Numbered from the stretch's first letter, positions 8,000 through 16,594 are shown. The stretch is DNA of 64,000 bases from Streptomyces seoulensis (GCA_013364255.1 CP054936.1:6032353-6096352), one strand, 5' to 3'. Program-made: numbers and translations. The notes: generated from the letters alone by a model not told the origin.

Positions 8000-8394
8000 C
8001 CGGACGCGGGGCGTCACGCTTACGGAACGACAGCGGACAGGTCGCCATCGAGTTCCTCGGCATGGCGCCCACCATCATCGTCACGCTGGTGCTGCTGTGG
8101 CAGTGCGTGCTGCTGGGCTACACGTACACGCTGGCGGGCAACGCCGCCGACGAGGCGGTACGGGCGGGCACGGCGGCGCCGGGGGACCCCCAGGGGGCCT
8201 GCCGGCGCGAGGGCGTGAAGGACCTGCCGAGCGCGTGGCAGGACGGCGCCGACATCAGCTGCGGCGGCCGGGGCAGCGGCTACATCACGGCCACCGTCGC
8301 CCTGCACGTGCCCGTCCTCGTCCCCGGACTGATCGACTTCCCCCTCACCGTGCACGCCCACGCCGGCGCCGTCGAGGAGGTGACCGATGACTGA
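7996..8394 (+). CDS. tadE: TadE-like pseudopilin 1
   Basis: A 132-residue small membrane protein with the prepilin-like signature SGQVAIEFLG followed by a hydrophobic segment (APTIIVTLVLLWQCVLLG), as in TadE/TadF pseudopilins that are processed by the Tad prepilin peptidase. The ATG overlaps the tadZ stop (ATGA) and is preceded by AAGGAGG. The 3' end overlaps the second tadE-like gene by eight bases, so the genes are tightly coupled. Codon 9 is TTA (8020-8022), making this gene a potential bldA target. The C-terminal half has two cysteines (GACRREG and ISCGG), possibly a disulfide. Confidence 0.88.
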   Translation: MTGRGASRLRNDSGQVAIEFLGMAPTIIVTLVLLWQCVLLGYTYTLAGNAADEAVRAGTAAPGDPQGACRREGVKDLPSAWQDGADISCGGRGSGYITATVALHVPVLVPGLIDFPLTVHAHAGAVEEVTDD

Positions 8395-8758
8395 GCCGCC
8401 GCACCACCGCCTGCGGAACCGTGACCGCGGCCAGGTCGCCGTCGAGTACCTCGGCTTCGTCCCGATCCTGCTGCTGATCGCCCTGGCCGGCATCCAGCTC
8501 GGCCTCATCGCCTTCAGCGCCCAGCAGGCCGGCACCGCGGCGCGCGCGGGCGCGCGCGCCGCCTCGCTCGACCGCAGCGCCCAGCAGGGCTGCCAGGCGG
8601 CCGTGTCCGCCGCGCTGAGCGGCCGTACGAGCTGCGCCGAGGGCCGGGGCGGCGACACGGTCACCGTCACCGCCACCGTCGACATCCCGTCCATCATCCC
8701 CCTGTGGGACCCCATGGGAAGCGTCAGCAAGATCGCGACCATGCCGCTCGACCACTGA
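8387..8758 (+). CDS. TadE-like pseudopilin 2
   Basis: 123 residues with the motif RGQVAVEYLGFVPILLLIAL: the Gly before QVAVEY and the Glu at +5 are the conserved features of Flp/TadE prepilin cleavage sites. One membrane helix is followed by a small soluble domain with two cysteines (QGCQAA and TSCAEG), a pattern shared with the preceding pseudopilin, so the two probably arose by duplication. It overlaps the upstream gene by eight bases and is followed 16 bp later by the pilus ATPase gene. It is likely a minor pilin or an initiation/priming component. Confidence 0.88.
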   Translation: MTEPPHHRLRNRDRGQVAVEYLGFVPILLLIALAGIQLGLIAFSAQQAGTAARAGARAASLDRSAQQGCQAAVSAALSGRTSCAEGRGGDTVTVTATVDIPSIIPLWDPMGSVSKIATMPLDH

Positions 8759-8774
8759 GGCGAGGAATGAACCC

Positions 8775-10112
8775 ATGAGTCTCCGCGCACGCATCAACTC
8801 CCCCGAGGAGCAGGGCAGCAGGGGCGAGGTCGTCCATCTCGTCGCCTCCTACCGGGCGAAGCTGCTAGAGGAGATCGACCTCGCGGAGATGAGCTCGCTG
8901 GCCGCCGCCGACCGCCGGGTCCGGCTCGAACGGGTGCTCGGGCACATCATCAGCCGCGAGGGCCCGGTCCTGTCCACCGCCGAACGCGCCCAGCTGATCC
9001 GCCGCGTGGTGGACGAGGCGCTCGGCCTCGGCATCCTGGAACCCCTCCTGGAGGACGCCTCCATCACCGAGATCATGGTCAACGGCCCCGACGCGATCTT
9101 CGTCGAACGCGGCGGCCGGGTCGAACAGCTGCCGCTGCACTTCGCCTCCCACGACCAGCTGATGCAGACCATCGAGCGGATCGTCTCCACGGTCAACCGC
9201 CGCGTGGACGAGACCAACCCCATGGTCGACGCCCGGCTGCCGTCCGGCGAACGCGTCAACGTGATCATCCCGCCGCTGTCGCTCTCCGGCCCCGTCCTCA
9301 CCATCCGCCGCTTCCCCCGCTCCTTCACCCTCCAGGAGCTGATCGGCTTCGGCTCGCTCGACGAGCCCACGCTGTACCTGCTGGCCGGACTGGTGCAGGC
9401 GAAGTTCAACGTCATCGTCTCCGGCGCCACCGGCACCGGCAAGACGACCCTGCTCAACGCCCTGTCCGGCCTGATCCCCGGCGGCGAGCGCATCATCACC
9501 ATCGAGGACTCCGCCGAACTCCAGCTCCAGCAGTCCCACGTCATCCGCCTGGAGTCCCGCCCGCCCAACGTCGAGGGCCGCGGCCAGATCAGCATCCGCG
9601 ACCTGGTGCGCAACTCGCTGCGCATGCGCCCCGACCGCATCGTCGTCGGCGAGGTCCGCGGCGGCGAGTCGCTGGACATGCTCCAGGCGATGTCCACCGG
9701 CCACGACGGCTCACTGGCCACCGTGCACGCCAACAGCGCCGAGGACGCGCTGATGCGGTTGCAGACCCTGGCCTCCATGTCCGACGTGGAGATCCCCTTC
9801 CCGGCGCTGCACGACCAGATCAACAGCGCCGTCGACGTGATCGTCCAGCTCACCCGGTTCGCCGACGGCGCCCGCCGGATCACTGAGGTCGCCCTGCTCG
9901 ACAGCCACGGCAGCGAGCCGTACCGGCTGGCGACCGTGGCCCGCTTCGCCGCCCAGCCCATGGCCGCCGACGGCCGCGTCTACGGCGCCTTCGTCCACCA
10001 CCCGCTGCCGCGCCGCGCCGCCGACCGCCTCTACATGGCGAGCCAGCCGATCCCCCAGGCCTTCGGCGTCGCCCACTCCGCGGACCAACTGGCCACCCGA
10101 GAAGCCAGGTAG
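8775..10112 (+). CDS. tadA: TadA/CpaF family pilus assembly ATPase
   Basis: A 445-residue hexameric secretion ATPase of the VirB11/CpaF family that powers pilin polymerisation. The Walker A is SGATGTGKTTLL (Lys223) and the Asp-box region is ITIEDSAELQL. The arginine/Walker B stretch RMRPDRIVVGEVRGGE and the His box STGHDGSLATVHANS are all intact. The N-terminal region (LGLGILEPLLEDASITEIMV) is the conserved CpaF head. The sequence is full length for the family. A good RBS (GAGGCGAGGA) precedes ATG 8775. No separate PilT-like retraction ATPase is present nearby, as is usual for Tad systems. Confidence 0.96.
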   Translation: MSLRARINSPEEQGSRGEVVHLVASYRAKLLEEIDLAEMSSLAAADRRVRLERVLGHIISREGPVLSTAERAQLIRRVVDEALGLGILEPLLEDASITEIMVNGPDAIFVERGGRVEQLPLHFASHDQLMQTIERIVSTVNRRVDETNPMVDARLPSGERVNVIIPPLSLSGPVLTIRRFPRSFTLQELIGFGSLDEPTLYLLAGLVQAKFNVIVSGATGTGKTTLLNALSGLIPGGERIITIEDSAELQLQQSHVIRLESRPPNVEGRGQISIRDLVRNSLRMRPDRIVVGEVRGGESLDMLQAMSTGHDGSLATVHANSAEDALMRLQTLASMSDVEIPFPALHDQINSAVDVIVQLTRFADGARRITEVALLDSHGSEPYRLATVARFAAQPMAADGRVYGAFVHHPLPRRAADRLYMASQPIPQAFGVAHSADQLATREAR

Positions 10113-10124
10113 GAAGCCGATCCC

Positions 10125-11066
10125 ATGGAACTGAGCACCCTCGTCCCCCTCACCACCGGCGTGACGCTGCTGACCTGCGTCCTGGCCGTGCTCGGTCTGC
10201 ACGCCTACAGCACGGGGAGGGCCCAGCGGGCCGCACTGGTCGACCGCCTCACCCGGACCGGCCAGGTGGCCTCCGGCCGCCGGCGCCGCTTCCGCACCCT
10301 CGACCGCCGGCTGCGCCGCACCAAGCTCGGCCGCCGGCTCGAACTGCGGCTCGCGGCCACCGGACTCGACGTCACACCGGGCGAGTTCTTCGTCTGCATG
10401 CTCGCCGCGGTCGCCGCCCTCTGGCTGATCGGCCAGGCCGCCCTGGCCCCCTTCTTCGGCCCGCTCGCCGGCCTCCTCGGCATCTGGGCGGCCCTGCAGT
10501 TCCTCAGCTGGCAGCGGCAGAAACGCATCGAGAAGTTCATCAACCAGCTGCCCGAACTGGCCCGCATCCTCGCCAACGCCACCCAGGCCGGCCTCGCCCT
10601 GCGCACCGCCGTGGGCATGGCCGCCGAGGAACTGGAGGCCCCGGCCGGCGAGGAACTGGGCAAGGTCGCCCACCAGCTGGCCCTGGGCGCCTCGATGGAC
10701 GACGCCCTCGGCGAACTCGCCGACCGGCTCCCCTCCCGCGAACTCGTCGTCCTGGTCACCACCCTGGTCCTCTCCCACCGCGCGGGCGGCCAGGTGGTCA
10801 GCGCCCTGCGCAACCTCACCGAGACCCTGGAGGAGCGCAAGGAGACCCGCCGCGAGGTCCGCACCCAGCTCTCCCAGGTCAACATGACCTCCTACGCGGT
10901 CCCCGTACTCGGCGTCGGCGCCCTGTTCCTGATGAACGGCGTCAAGGACGGCGCCCTGGAACGCATGACGGGCTCCCCGATCGGCCAGGGCGCGGTCCTC
11001 GTCGCCTTCGCCCTCTACGTCGTCGGATTCGTCCTCATCCGCCGCCTGTCCCGCATCGACGTCTGA
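10125..11066 (+). CDS. tadB: TadB-like inner-membrane platform protein
   Basis: A 313-residue type II secretion F-domain protein. An N-terminal membrane helix is followed by a basic loop, two central helices (about residues 87-128), the F domain (INQLPELARILANATQAGLA, then LRTAVGMAAEEL) and C-terminal helices (YAVPVLGVGALFLM and GAVLVAFALYVVGFVLI). It should form the membrane platform with TadC and be driven by the TadA ATPase encoded 12 bp upstream. It is full length with no unusual features. Confidence 0.93.
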   Translation: MELSTLVPLTTGVTLLTCVLAVLGLHAYSTGRAQRAALVDRLTRTGQVASGRRRRFRTLDRRLRRTKLGRRLELRLAATGLDVTPGEFFVCMLAAVAALWLIGQAALAPFFGPLAGLLGIWAALQFLSWQRQKRIEKFINQLPELARILANATQAGLALRTAVGMAAEELEAPAGEELGKVAHQLALGASMDDALGELADRLPSRELVVLVTTLVLSHRAGGQVVSALRNLTETLEERKETRREVRTQLSQVNMTSYAVPVLGVGALFLMNGVKDGALERMTGSPIGQGAVLVAFALYVVGFVLIRRLSRIDV

Positions 11067-11100
11067 ACCCGCCCCGCACCACGGAAGGAGGAGACCCGCC

Positions 11101-11988
11101 ATGGCACTGCTGCTCGCACTCGTCGCGGCCCTGAGCGTGTGGGGCGTCTTCGCCGGCGTCCGCATGTACCGGGCGGACGCCAAGCTGCCCAGCGACCTCG
11201 CGCTCGCCCTGGAGGTCGGCTCCACCCGCACCGGCGCCGTGGACTCCGTCATCGACCGGCTCGGCATGCGCTACGCCCCCGCCGTGCTGCGCCTGATGGG
11301 CCCGGCGCTCGTCGCCAAGTACCGCCGCAGGATCGACCTGGCCGGCAACCCCGGCGGCCTCACCATCGACCGCTACGCGGCCCGCCGGGCGGTGTACGGC
11401 TTCCTGGGCGGCGTCGGCGGCCTGGTGTTCGTGCTGCGGGGCCAGTACGTCGTGGCGCTGATCCTGTTCGCGTTCGGCGCGCTGTGGACGGAGGTCGGCA
11501 TCTGGTCGGCCATCCGGATCCGCAAGGACGTCATCGAACGGACCCTGCCCGACTTCCTCGACGTCCTCGCCGTCGTGGTCAGCGCCGGCCTCGGCTTCCG
11601 CCAGGCACTGGACCGGGTGGCCGCCCGCTACGAGGGCCCCTGGGCGGACGAACTGCGCATCACCCTGCGCCAGATGGACCTGGGCATGAGCCGCCGCGAG
11701 GCGTTCGCCGAACTGCGCCGCCGCAACGACTCCGAACAGGTCGCGATGTTCGTCACCGCCCTCCAGCAGGGCGAGGAACTGGGCGCGCCGATCGTCGACA
11801 CCCTCGTCTCGCTGGCCAAGGACATGCGCCGCACCGACGCGCAGAACGCCCGCCGCAAGGCCGCCCGCGCGGTCCCCAAGGCCACCATGATGATCACCAC
11901 CTTCATGGTCCCGGCCACGATGATCCTCCTCGGCACGGGCCTGCTCCTCGGCTCCGGCGTCGACTTCAACTCCGTCACGGGGAAGTAG
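11101..11988 (+). CDS. tadC: TadC-like inner-membrane platform protein
   Basis: A 295-residue paralogue of TadB with the same T2SF fold. It has an N-terminal membrane helix (LLLALVAALSVWGVFAGV), two middle helices (about 98-140), an F domain with LPDFLDVLAVVVSAGLGFRQ and RREAFAELRRRNDSEQ, and C-terminal helices ending VPATMILLGTGLLLGSG. AAGGAGGAG precedes ATG 11101, 34 bp after tadB. TadB and TadC are expected to act together as the pilus membrane base. Confidence 0.93.
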   Translation: MALLLALVAALSVWGVFAGVRMYRADAKLPSDLALALEVGSTRTGAVDSVIDRLGMRYAPAVLRLMGPALVAKYRRRIDLAGNPGGLTIDRYAARRAVYGFLGGVGGLVFVLRGQYVVALILFAFGALWTEVGIWSAIRIRKDVIERTLPDFLDVLAVVVSAGLGFRQALDRVAARYEGPWADELRITLRQMDLGMSRREAFAELRRRNDSEQVAMFVTALQQGEELGAPIVDTLVSLAKDMRRTDAQNARRKAARAVPKATMMITTFMVPATMILLGTGLLLGSGVDFNSVTGK

Positions 11989-11995
11989 AAGGCGG

Positions 11996-13444
11996 GTGGC
12001 CCCACACATGCCGACGACGGAGGAACGGGCGCGGACGGGTGAGCCTTCGCGTTTCTCGATGCGGGACCACGACCGGCCGGCCGCCGACGGCGATCGGCCC
12101 CCACCGGGGCCACCGGCACCCGACGACGAAAGCCGCACGGCTGATGCGGGCGGCAACCGAGAACCGGCCGAAGGCGAAGCCGAGGCCGCGTCCCCGCGAG
12201 CCCCGCAGGGCTACGCCCCGGAGAACTTACAGATCAGCGCCCTGCAAGCGATGTGCCGCCACGTCTTCGCGTTCCGCCTGGCGATGATCGCCCTCTCCGC
12301 CCCCTCCGCCCTCCTCAACGCCGCCCCCGGCCTCGCCACCCGCCTCGTCAGCACAGCGGTCATCGTCACCTTCATGGGCTCCTACGTCCTGTTCCGGGAC
12401 TGGGAACGCTTCGGCCCTCTCCTCCTGCGCCACCCCACCCTCCTCGCCCTGGACACCCTCTTCGGCGCCCTCCTGCTCATCGCGGCGGGCACCGACAGCA
12501 CCCTGGCCTACGTCAGCGTCTGCACCCCCCTCCTGGCCGGCCTCGTCTACGGCTGGCGCGGCGCCGGCGTCTTCGCCTCCCTCCAGTCGCTGATCCTGCT
12601 CGTCGTCTACGCCGGCACCAGGGAACTCCACACGGACCTGGCCGAGGGCGCCCTGTTCCCCGGCCTGTGCCTGATCGCGGGCGCGGCCGGCGTCACTCTG
12701 CGCAACCTGCTGCTGCGGTTCGGCGAGGCCACCCGCGCCCTGACCGCGGTCCAGGCCCGCCTGGCGGTCACGGAGGCGGTGACCGCCGAACGCGCCCGCC
12801 TCGCCCGGGAGATGCACGACTCGGTGGCGAAGACGCTGCACGGCGTGGCCCTGGCCGCCGACGCCCTGGCCGCCTCGGCGGGCACCGACCGCATGGACCC
12901 GGCCCGGGTGCGGCAGCAGGCGGAACTGGTGGCCCGCTCGGCCCGCAGGGGGGCGGCCGAGACCCGCGCACTCCTCACCGATCTGCGCCGCGAGACGGAC
13001 CCCGCCCACAGCACCGACCTCGCCACCGGACTGACGACTCTGACCCGCGACTTCACCGCCCGCACCGGCCTGCCGGCGACCTGCCGCCGAACGGGCGAGC
13101 ACCCCCTGCCCCCGACCCCTCCCGCCGTGGCCCGCCACCTGCTCACCATCGCCGCCGAGGCCATGGAGAACGCCCACCGCCACGCCTCCCCGACCCGCGT
13201 CGCCGTGCACGCGGGCGTCCACGGCGACCTGCTCCGCATCAGCGTCCACGACGACGGCACGGGCCTGCCCCCGGACACCACCCTCGAACAGCTGCGCGGA
13301 GCGGGCCACTTCGGCCTGGTCGGCATGGTCGAGCGCGCGACCTCGGTGGGCGCCCGCATCCGCATCGGCCAGGGCTGCCGCCCCCGGGGAACGGAAGTCC
13401 GCATCGAACTCCCCCTGGCCGCCCTGACCACCCCCCACCCCTGA
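11996..13444 (+). CDS. NarL-type sensor histidine kinase within the Tad locus
   Basis: About 482 residues. A charged Pro/Glu-rich N-terminus is followed by six membrane segments (about residues 85-245). A HisKA_3 dimerisation helix follows with the phosphorylatable His in RLAREMHDSVAKTLHG, and then an HATPase domain (MENAHRHASPTRVAV, VHDDGTGLPPD, and GHFGLVGMVERA). It is partner to the LuxR-type regulator encoded 24 bp downstream, and the pair lies between tadC and the pilin gene, so it probably controls pilus production. The start is uncertain: GTG 11996 or ATG 12008. Codon 78 is TTA (12227-12229), implying bldA dependence. The signal is unknown. Confidence 0.9.
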   Translation: MAPHMPTTEERARTGEPSRFSMRDHDRPAADGDRPPPGPPAPDDESRTADAGGNREPAEGEAEAASPRAPQGYAPENLQISALQAMCRHVFAFRLAMIALSAPSALLNAAPGLATRLVSTAVIVTFMGSYVLFRDWERFGPLLLRHPTLLALDTLFGALLLIAAGTDSTLAYVSVCTPLLAGLVYGWRGAGVFASLQSLILLVVYAGTRELHTDLAEGALFPGLCLIAGAAGVTLRNLLLRFGEATRALTAVQARLAVTEAVTAERARLAREMHDSVAKTLHGVALAADALAASAGTDRMDPARVRQQAELVARSARRGAAETRALLTDLRRETDPAHSTDLATGLTTLTRDFTARTGLPATCRRTGEHPLPPTPPAVARHLLTIAAEAMENAHRHASPTRVAVHAGVHGDLLRISVHDDGTGLPPDTTLEQLRGAGHFGLVGMVERATSVGARIRIGQGCRPRGTEVRIELPLAALTTPHP

Positions 13445-13468
13445 CCGCACCACGAGAGGAGGCCCCGG

Positions 13469-14341
13469 ATGCCCGACCCGACCCGGCCCGAACCCTTCCC
13501 GCACCCCCCGCCCCCCACCGCCGCCACCCCCCTTCGAGTGATCGTGGCGGACGACAACCCGGTGGTCCGCGCGGGCCTGACGGCCCTGCTCTCCGGCCGC
13601 GCGGACATCACCGTGGCGGCCGAGGCCGCGGACGGCCGCGCGGCCTGGGAGGCCGCCCAGCAGCACCGCCCGGACGTCGTCCTCCTCGATGTGCGGATGC
13701 CCGGCGTGGACGGCCTCGCGGCACTGCCGTACCTGGTACAGATAGCCCCGGTCGTGATGCTCACCTACAGCCGCGAGTCGGAGATCGTCCAGGAGGCCCT
13801 GCGTCGCGGCGCAGGCGGCTACCTGGTCCACGGGGAGTTCACGGCCGACCAGTTGGTGACGGCGGTACGGGACGTCAAGGAGGGCAGGGCCCACTTCACC
13901 CACACGGCGGCAGGCGCCCTGCTGGCCCAACTGCGCGAGGACCGCCCCACGACACCACCGAGCGGCCCCCTGCCCGAGTCCCCGAATGATGCAACTGCAC
14001 ACGAGTCCACCCCCGCACCCCCCAACGGGCTAGCCATTTCTGCGGAAACGCTTTCGCAACTGCAATCAGATGTGGGACAGTCTTCGTCAGAGTGGACGGG
14101 CCGCCGTCCGGCCGCCGTCGACAGGTCGAGGTACCAACTCAGCGCGAGGGAGGCGGAGATCATGGACCTCATCGCGTCCGGCATGACCAACCACCAGATC
14201 GCCGCCGCCTGCTTCATCAGCGAGAAGACGGTCAAGAACCACATCAACCGCATCTTCGCCAAGCTGCACAGCACCAGCCGCGCCGAGGCCGCCGCGAAGT
14301 GGCTGGGCACGGCTCCCGGCTCCACCCAGGGACGGAGGTGA
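13469..14341 (+). CDS. LuxR/NarL-type response regulator within the Tad locus
   Basis: 290 residues: a receiver domain (about 24-140) and a C-terminal LuxR HTH (about 225-285; LSAREAEIMDLIASGMTNHQ, then SEKTVKNHINRIFAKL). The phosphoacceptor is Asp74 (VVLLDVRMPG) and the acidic pair VADDNP is intact. The lysine that normally follows in GYLxK of active receivers is replaced by His121 (GYLVHGEF), so switching may be atypical. A long Pro/Ser-rich linker joins the domains. It is cognate to the upstream kinase by position, and the most likely targets are the pilin promoter directly downstream and the operon itself. AGAGGAGG precedes ATG 13469. Confidence 0.92.
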   Translation: MPDPTRPEPFPHPPPPTAATPLRVIVADDNPVVRAGLTALLSGRADITVAAEAADGRAAWEAAQQHRPDVVLLDVRMPGVDGLAALPYLVQIAPVVMLTYSRESEIVQEALRRGAGGYLVHGEFTADQLVTAVRDVKEGRAHFTHTAAGALLAQLREDRPTTPPSGPLPESPNDATAHESTPAPPNGLAISAETLSQLQSDVGQSSSEWTGRRPAAVDRSRYQLSAREAEIMDLIASGMTNHQIAAACFISEKTVKNHINRIFAKLHSTSRAEAAAKWLGTAPGSTQGRR

Positions 14342-14489
14342 CCGCTGATGCCGACGGTACGGACGAGCCACGGCCGCCGCCTCCTTTGGGCCCGGGAATG
14401 GGCCCTGGGACCCTCCGGCGAACACCCCCTCCCGGCATACGTTCCCGGGGGCGCAGCCGGCACCGAGACCCGACCCGGAGGGGAACACC

Positions 14490-14723
14490 ATGAGCGACCT
14501 GATGCTGAAGACCGCGGTTGCCACCAGGATCCGCGTCAACCACTGGAAGAACACCACGGTCAAAGCCCTCAACCGCCACACCGCCGACAAGGGCCAGACG
14601 GCGGTGGAGTACCTGGGCATCATCGCGGTGGTGGTGGCCATCGTGCTGGCCATCACGGGGACGAGTATCGGGTCGACCATTCTCAACAAGATCACAGCGT
14701 TGATCGGCAAGGTCGGAAATTGA
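14490..14723 (+). CDS. flp: Flp-family type IVb pilin
   Basis: The major pilin, 77 residues. A basic leader of about 35 residues ends in DKG, followed by QTAVEYLGIIAVVVAIVLAI: the Flp signature with Gly at the cleavage site, Glu at +5 and Tyr at +6, then the hydrophobic polymerisation helix. The mature protein would be only about 42 residues, typical for Flp. The RBS GGAGGGGAAC precedes ATG 14490. The 148-bp gap after the response regulator gene is long enough for a separate promoter, which suits a highly expressed subunit. The stop overlaps the TTG start of the next gene. Confidence 0.95.
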   Translation: MSDLMLKTAVATRIRVNHWKNTTVKALNRHTADKGQTAVEYLGIIAVVVAIVLAITGTSIGSTILNKITALIGKVGN

Positions 14724-15322
14724 CCCGACGCCGTAAATACGGCGACGCAGGGCAGGCCTTTCCCATCTACATCATGGTGATGGGGGGCCTGCTCTTTCTT
14801 GCGCTCGCGTACTTCGCGGTCGGCCAGGCGACGGTGAACCGCGGCGGAGCCCAGACGGCTGCCGACGCTGCGGCACTCGCGGCCGCCCAGGACACCCGGG
14901 ACCAGCTGGCGGACGAATGGGTGAGGGAGGTGCTCGACCCGGCCAAGTGGGAGGACATCTTCACCGGCAACGGACAGGGGCTCGAGCCTTCGTGCCCGAG
15001 AGCCGGCCAACTCGCCGAACAGAACGACGCTCACCTGCTCCGTTGCGACCCCGAAGGCCTCGAGTTCACGGTCGACGTCCAGACGAACAAGAGCATGGGA
15101 AAGTCGGTTGTTCCCATCACCGAAAGCAAAAGATCCAAGGCTTCTGCCACTGCTGTCATCAAGCCGCTCTGTACGTTCCCGCCCCTGACCGCGGACGCGG
15201 CACCCAAGGTGCTGCCGATCCTCACGTGCAGGAACAGCCGCCAATGGGAGCTGGACCCCAAGAACCTCACGGAATTGCCGAAGCCCCAGGATCTCTTCGA
15301 CGTCCACTTGGCCGACCGATAA
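14720..15322 (+). CDS. TadG-like pilus-associated protein (Tad N-terminal domain), TTG start
   Basis: A 200-residue protein with the Tad/TadG N-terminal motif (DAGQAFPIYIMVMGGLLFLA). The membrane helix is followed by the conserved QTAADAAALAAAQDT region. The rest is a soluble domain with several cysteines (EPSCPRAG, LLRCDPEG, KPLCTFPP, ILTCRN) that could form disulfides outside the cell. I place the start at TTG 14720, which overlaps the pilin stop as TTGA with AAGG just upstream; no ATG or GTG fits before the membrane helix. Translational coupling to the pilin gene would set its level below that of the pilin. Confidence 0.85.
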   Translation: MTRRRKYGDAGQAFPIYIMVMGGLLFLALAYFAVGQATVNRGGAQTAADAAALAAAQDTRDQLADEWVREVLDPAKWEDIFTGNGQGLEPSCPRAGQLAEQNDAHLLRCDPEGLEFTVDVQTNKSMGKSVVPITESKRSKASATAVIKPLCTFPPLTADAAPKVLPILTCRNSRQWELDPKNLTELPKPQDLFDVHLADR

Positions 15323-15353
15323 GCGAACGACGAGCGAAGAAGGAAGCAGAGTG

Positions 15354-15935
15354 ATGAGTATTCGGTTCACTGCGAAGATCCGCAGGGGGACGGTCGCGTT
15401 CGCTGTCGCGGCTGGTCTGGCTGCTGGTATGGCCGGCTGTGGCGGCGGTGGCGGAGACGACAAGAAGCCGGATACTCAGGCGTCCGCGTCGAAGAGCAGT
15501 GGTTCCGAACCGAGCGCCCAGGAGGGACAGCCCGAGACGCCTCTGGCCGAGCTCAGGGGGCCGAACGGATTGCTCTTGCAGATCACCTCCGCACAGAGGG
15601 ACTCCGGCGGGTTCGTCACAGTGAATGGTCAATTCAAGAACGACGGCTCCCAGTCAGCGGTGATTCCCTCGGAGTTGCGTGGCGACGAGACTGAGATCCT
15701 CAAGCACGGCACGTCGCTGGGAGGCGCCACCCTGGTGGATTCACAGGGGAAGAAGCGCTACTACGTCCTTCGTGACACGGAGGGGCGGCCACTGACGACC
15801 ACGGGGCTCACGACGATCGAAGCCGGCCAGACCATCCCCGTCTTCATGCAATTCCCGTCCCCTCCGACAAACGTCACCGACGTGACCCTCCAACTCCCCA
15901 CCTTCTCCAGCGGCACCATCAAGATCTCCGGGTGA
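15354..15935 (+). CDS. Lipoprotein of the Tad locus
   Basis: 193 residues with a lipoprotein signal peptide: basic start, hydrophobic core (TVAFAVAAGLAAG) and lipobox MAGC, followed by a Gly-rich and charged spacer. The mature domain (about residues 60-193) looks like an all-beta, DUF4352-like ligand or accessory domain (VTVNGQFKNDG, then PIPVF-type strands), but I cannot name it with certainty. ATG 15354 is preferred over GTG 15351 because AGGAAG lies seven bases upstream. It sits between the TadG-like gene and the OmpA-domain gene, consistent with an envelope role at the pilus. Confidence 0.8.
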   Translation: MSIRFTAKIRRGTVAFAVAAGLAAGMAGCGGGGGDDKKPDTQASASKSSGSEPSAQEGQPETPLAELRGPNGLLLQITSAQRDSGGFVTVNGQFKNDGSQSAVIPSELRGDETEILKHGTSLGGATLVDSQGKKRYYVLRDTEGRPLTTTGLTTIEAGQTIPVFMQFPSPPTNVTDVTLQLPTFSSGTIKISG

Positions 15936-15945
15936 GGCGGCCACC

Positions 15946-16590
15946 ATGACGCGCACCCGACCCCGCCCCCACTCCCGCCTCCCCCTCGCCCTCACCGCCG
16001 CCACCACCCTGCTGGTCGCCCACCTCTACGGCGCCACGGCGGCCCACGCGGACGGCGGCCCCGGCGACCCCCCCGGCACCGAGGCATCCGCCGCCGCCCC
16101 CGTGAAGGTGGACCCGAACGACCCCGACCTGAAACTGCCCGAGGGCGCCACCCTCGCCGCGCCCAAGGTGCTCGACATCAAGTCGGTGGTCGAGGACCAG
16201 GGCGGCGAGGAACGCCGCGAGGACACCAACACGGACGTGACCTTCGCCCTCCAGGCCGAGGTGCTGTTCCCCAAGGACAGCGCGAAACTGAGCGACCAGG
16301 CGAAGTCCCGCATCGACGCCATCGCGCAGGAGATCAAGAAGCAGCACGCCTCCCAGGTCCGCGTCTTCGGCTTCACCGACAACCTGGGCAGCCACGAACA
16401 CGGCGTCGTCCTGTCCAAACAGCGCGCCAACGCGGTCCAGGACGTCCTCTCCCAGGAACTGAACGACCCGAACGTCACCTTCGACGTACGCGGCTACGCC
16501 GAGGACTACCCCATCGCGGACAACTCCACCGAGGACGGCCGCAAGAAGAACCGCCGCGTGGAGGTGACCTTCCCCCGCACGGCGAGCTGA
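15946..16590 (+). CDS. Secreted OmpA-domain (peptidoglycan-binding) protein
   Basis: 214 residues with a signal peptide (about 1-30, ending GATAAHADG), a short acidic linker and a C-terminal OmpA domain (about 95-214). The conserved features are FPKDSAKLSDQAKSRIDAIA, VRVFGFTDNLGS, LSKQRANAVQDVL, and the end motif EDGRKKNRRVEV. OmpA domains bind the diaminopimelate stem of peptidoglycan, so this protein could anchor the pilus apparatus to the wall in a cell without an outer membrane. It is the last plus-strand gene of the main Tad operon and is followed five bases later by a convergent gene. Confidence 0.9.
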   Translation: MTRTRPRPHSRLPLALTAATTLLVAHLYGATAAHADGGPGDPPGTEASAAAPVKVDPNDPDLKLPEGATLAAPKVLDIKSVVEDQGGEERREDTNTDVTFALQAEVLFPKDSAKLSDQAKSRIDAIAQEIKKQHASQVRVFGFTDNLGSHEHGVVLSKQRANAVQDVLSQELNDPNVTFDVRGYAEDYPIADNSTEDGRKKNRRVEVTFPRTAS

Positions 16591-16594
16591 CCCC

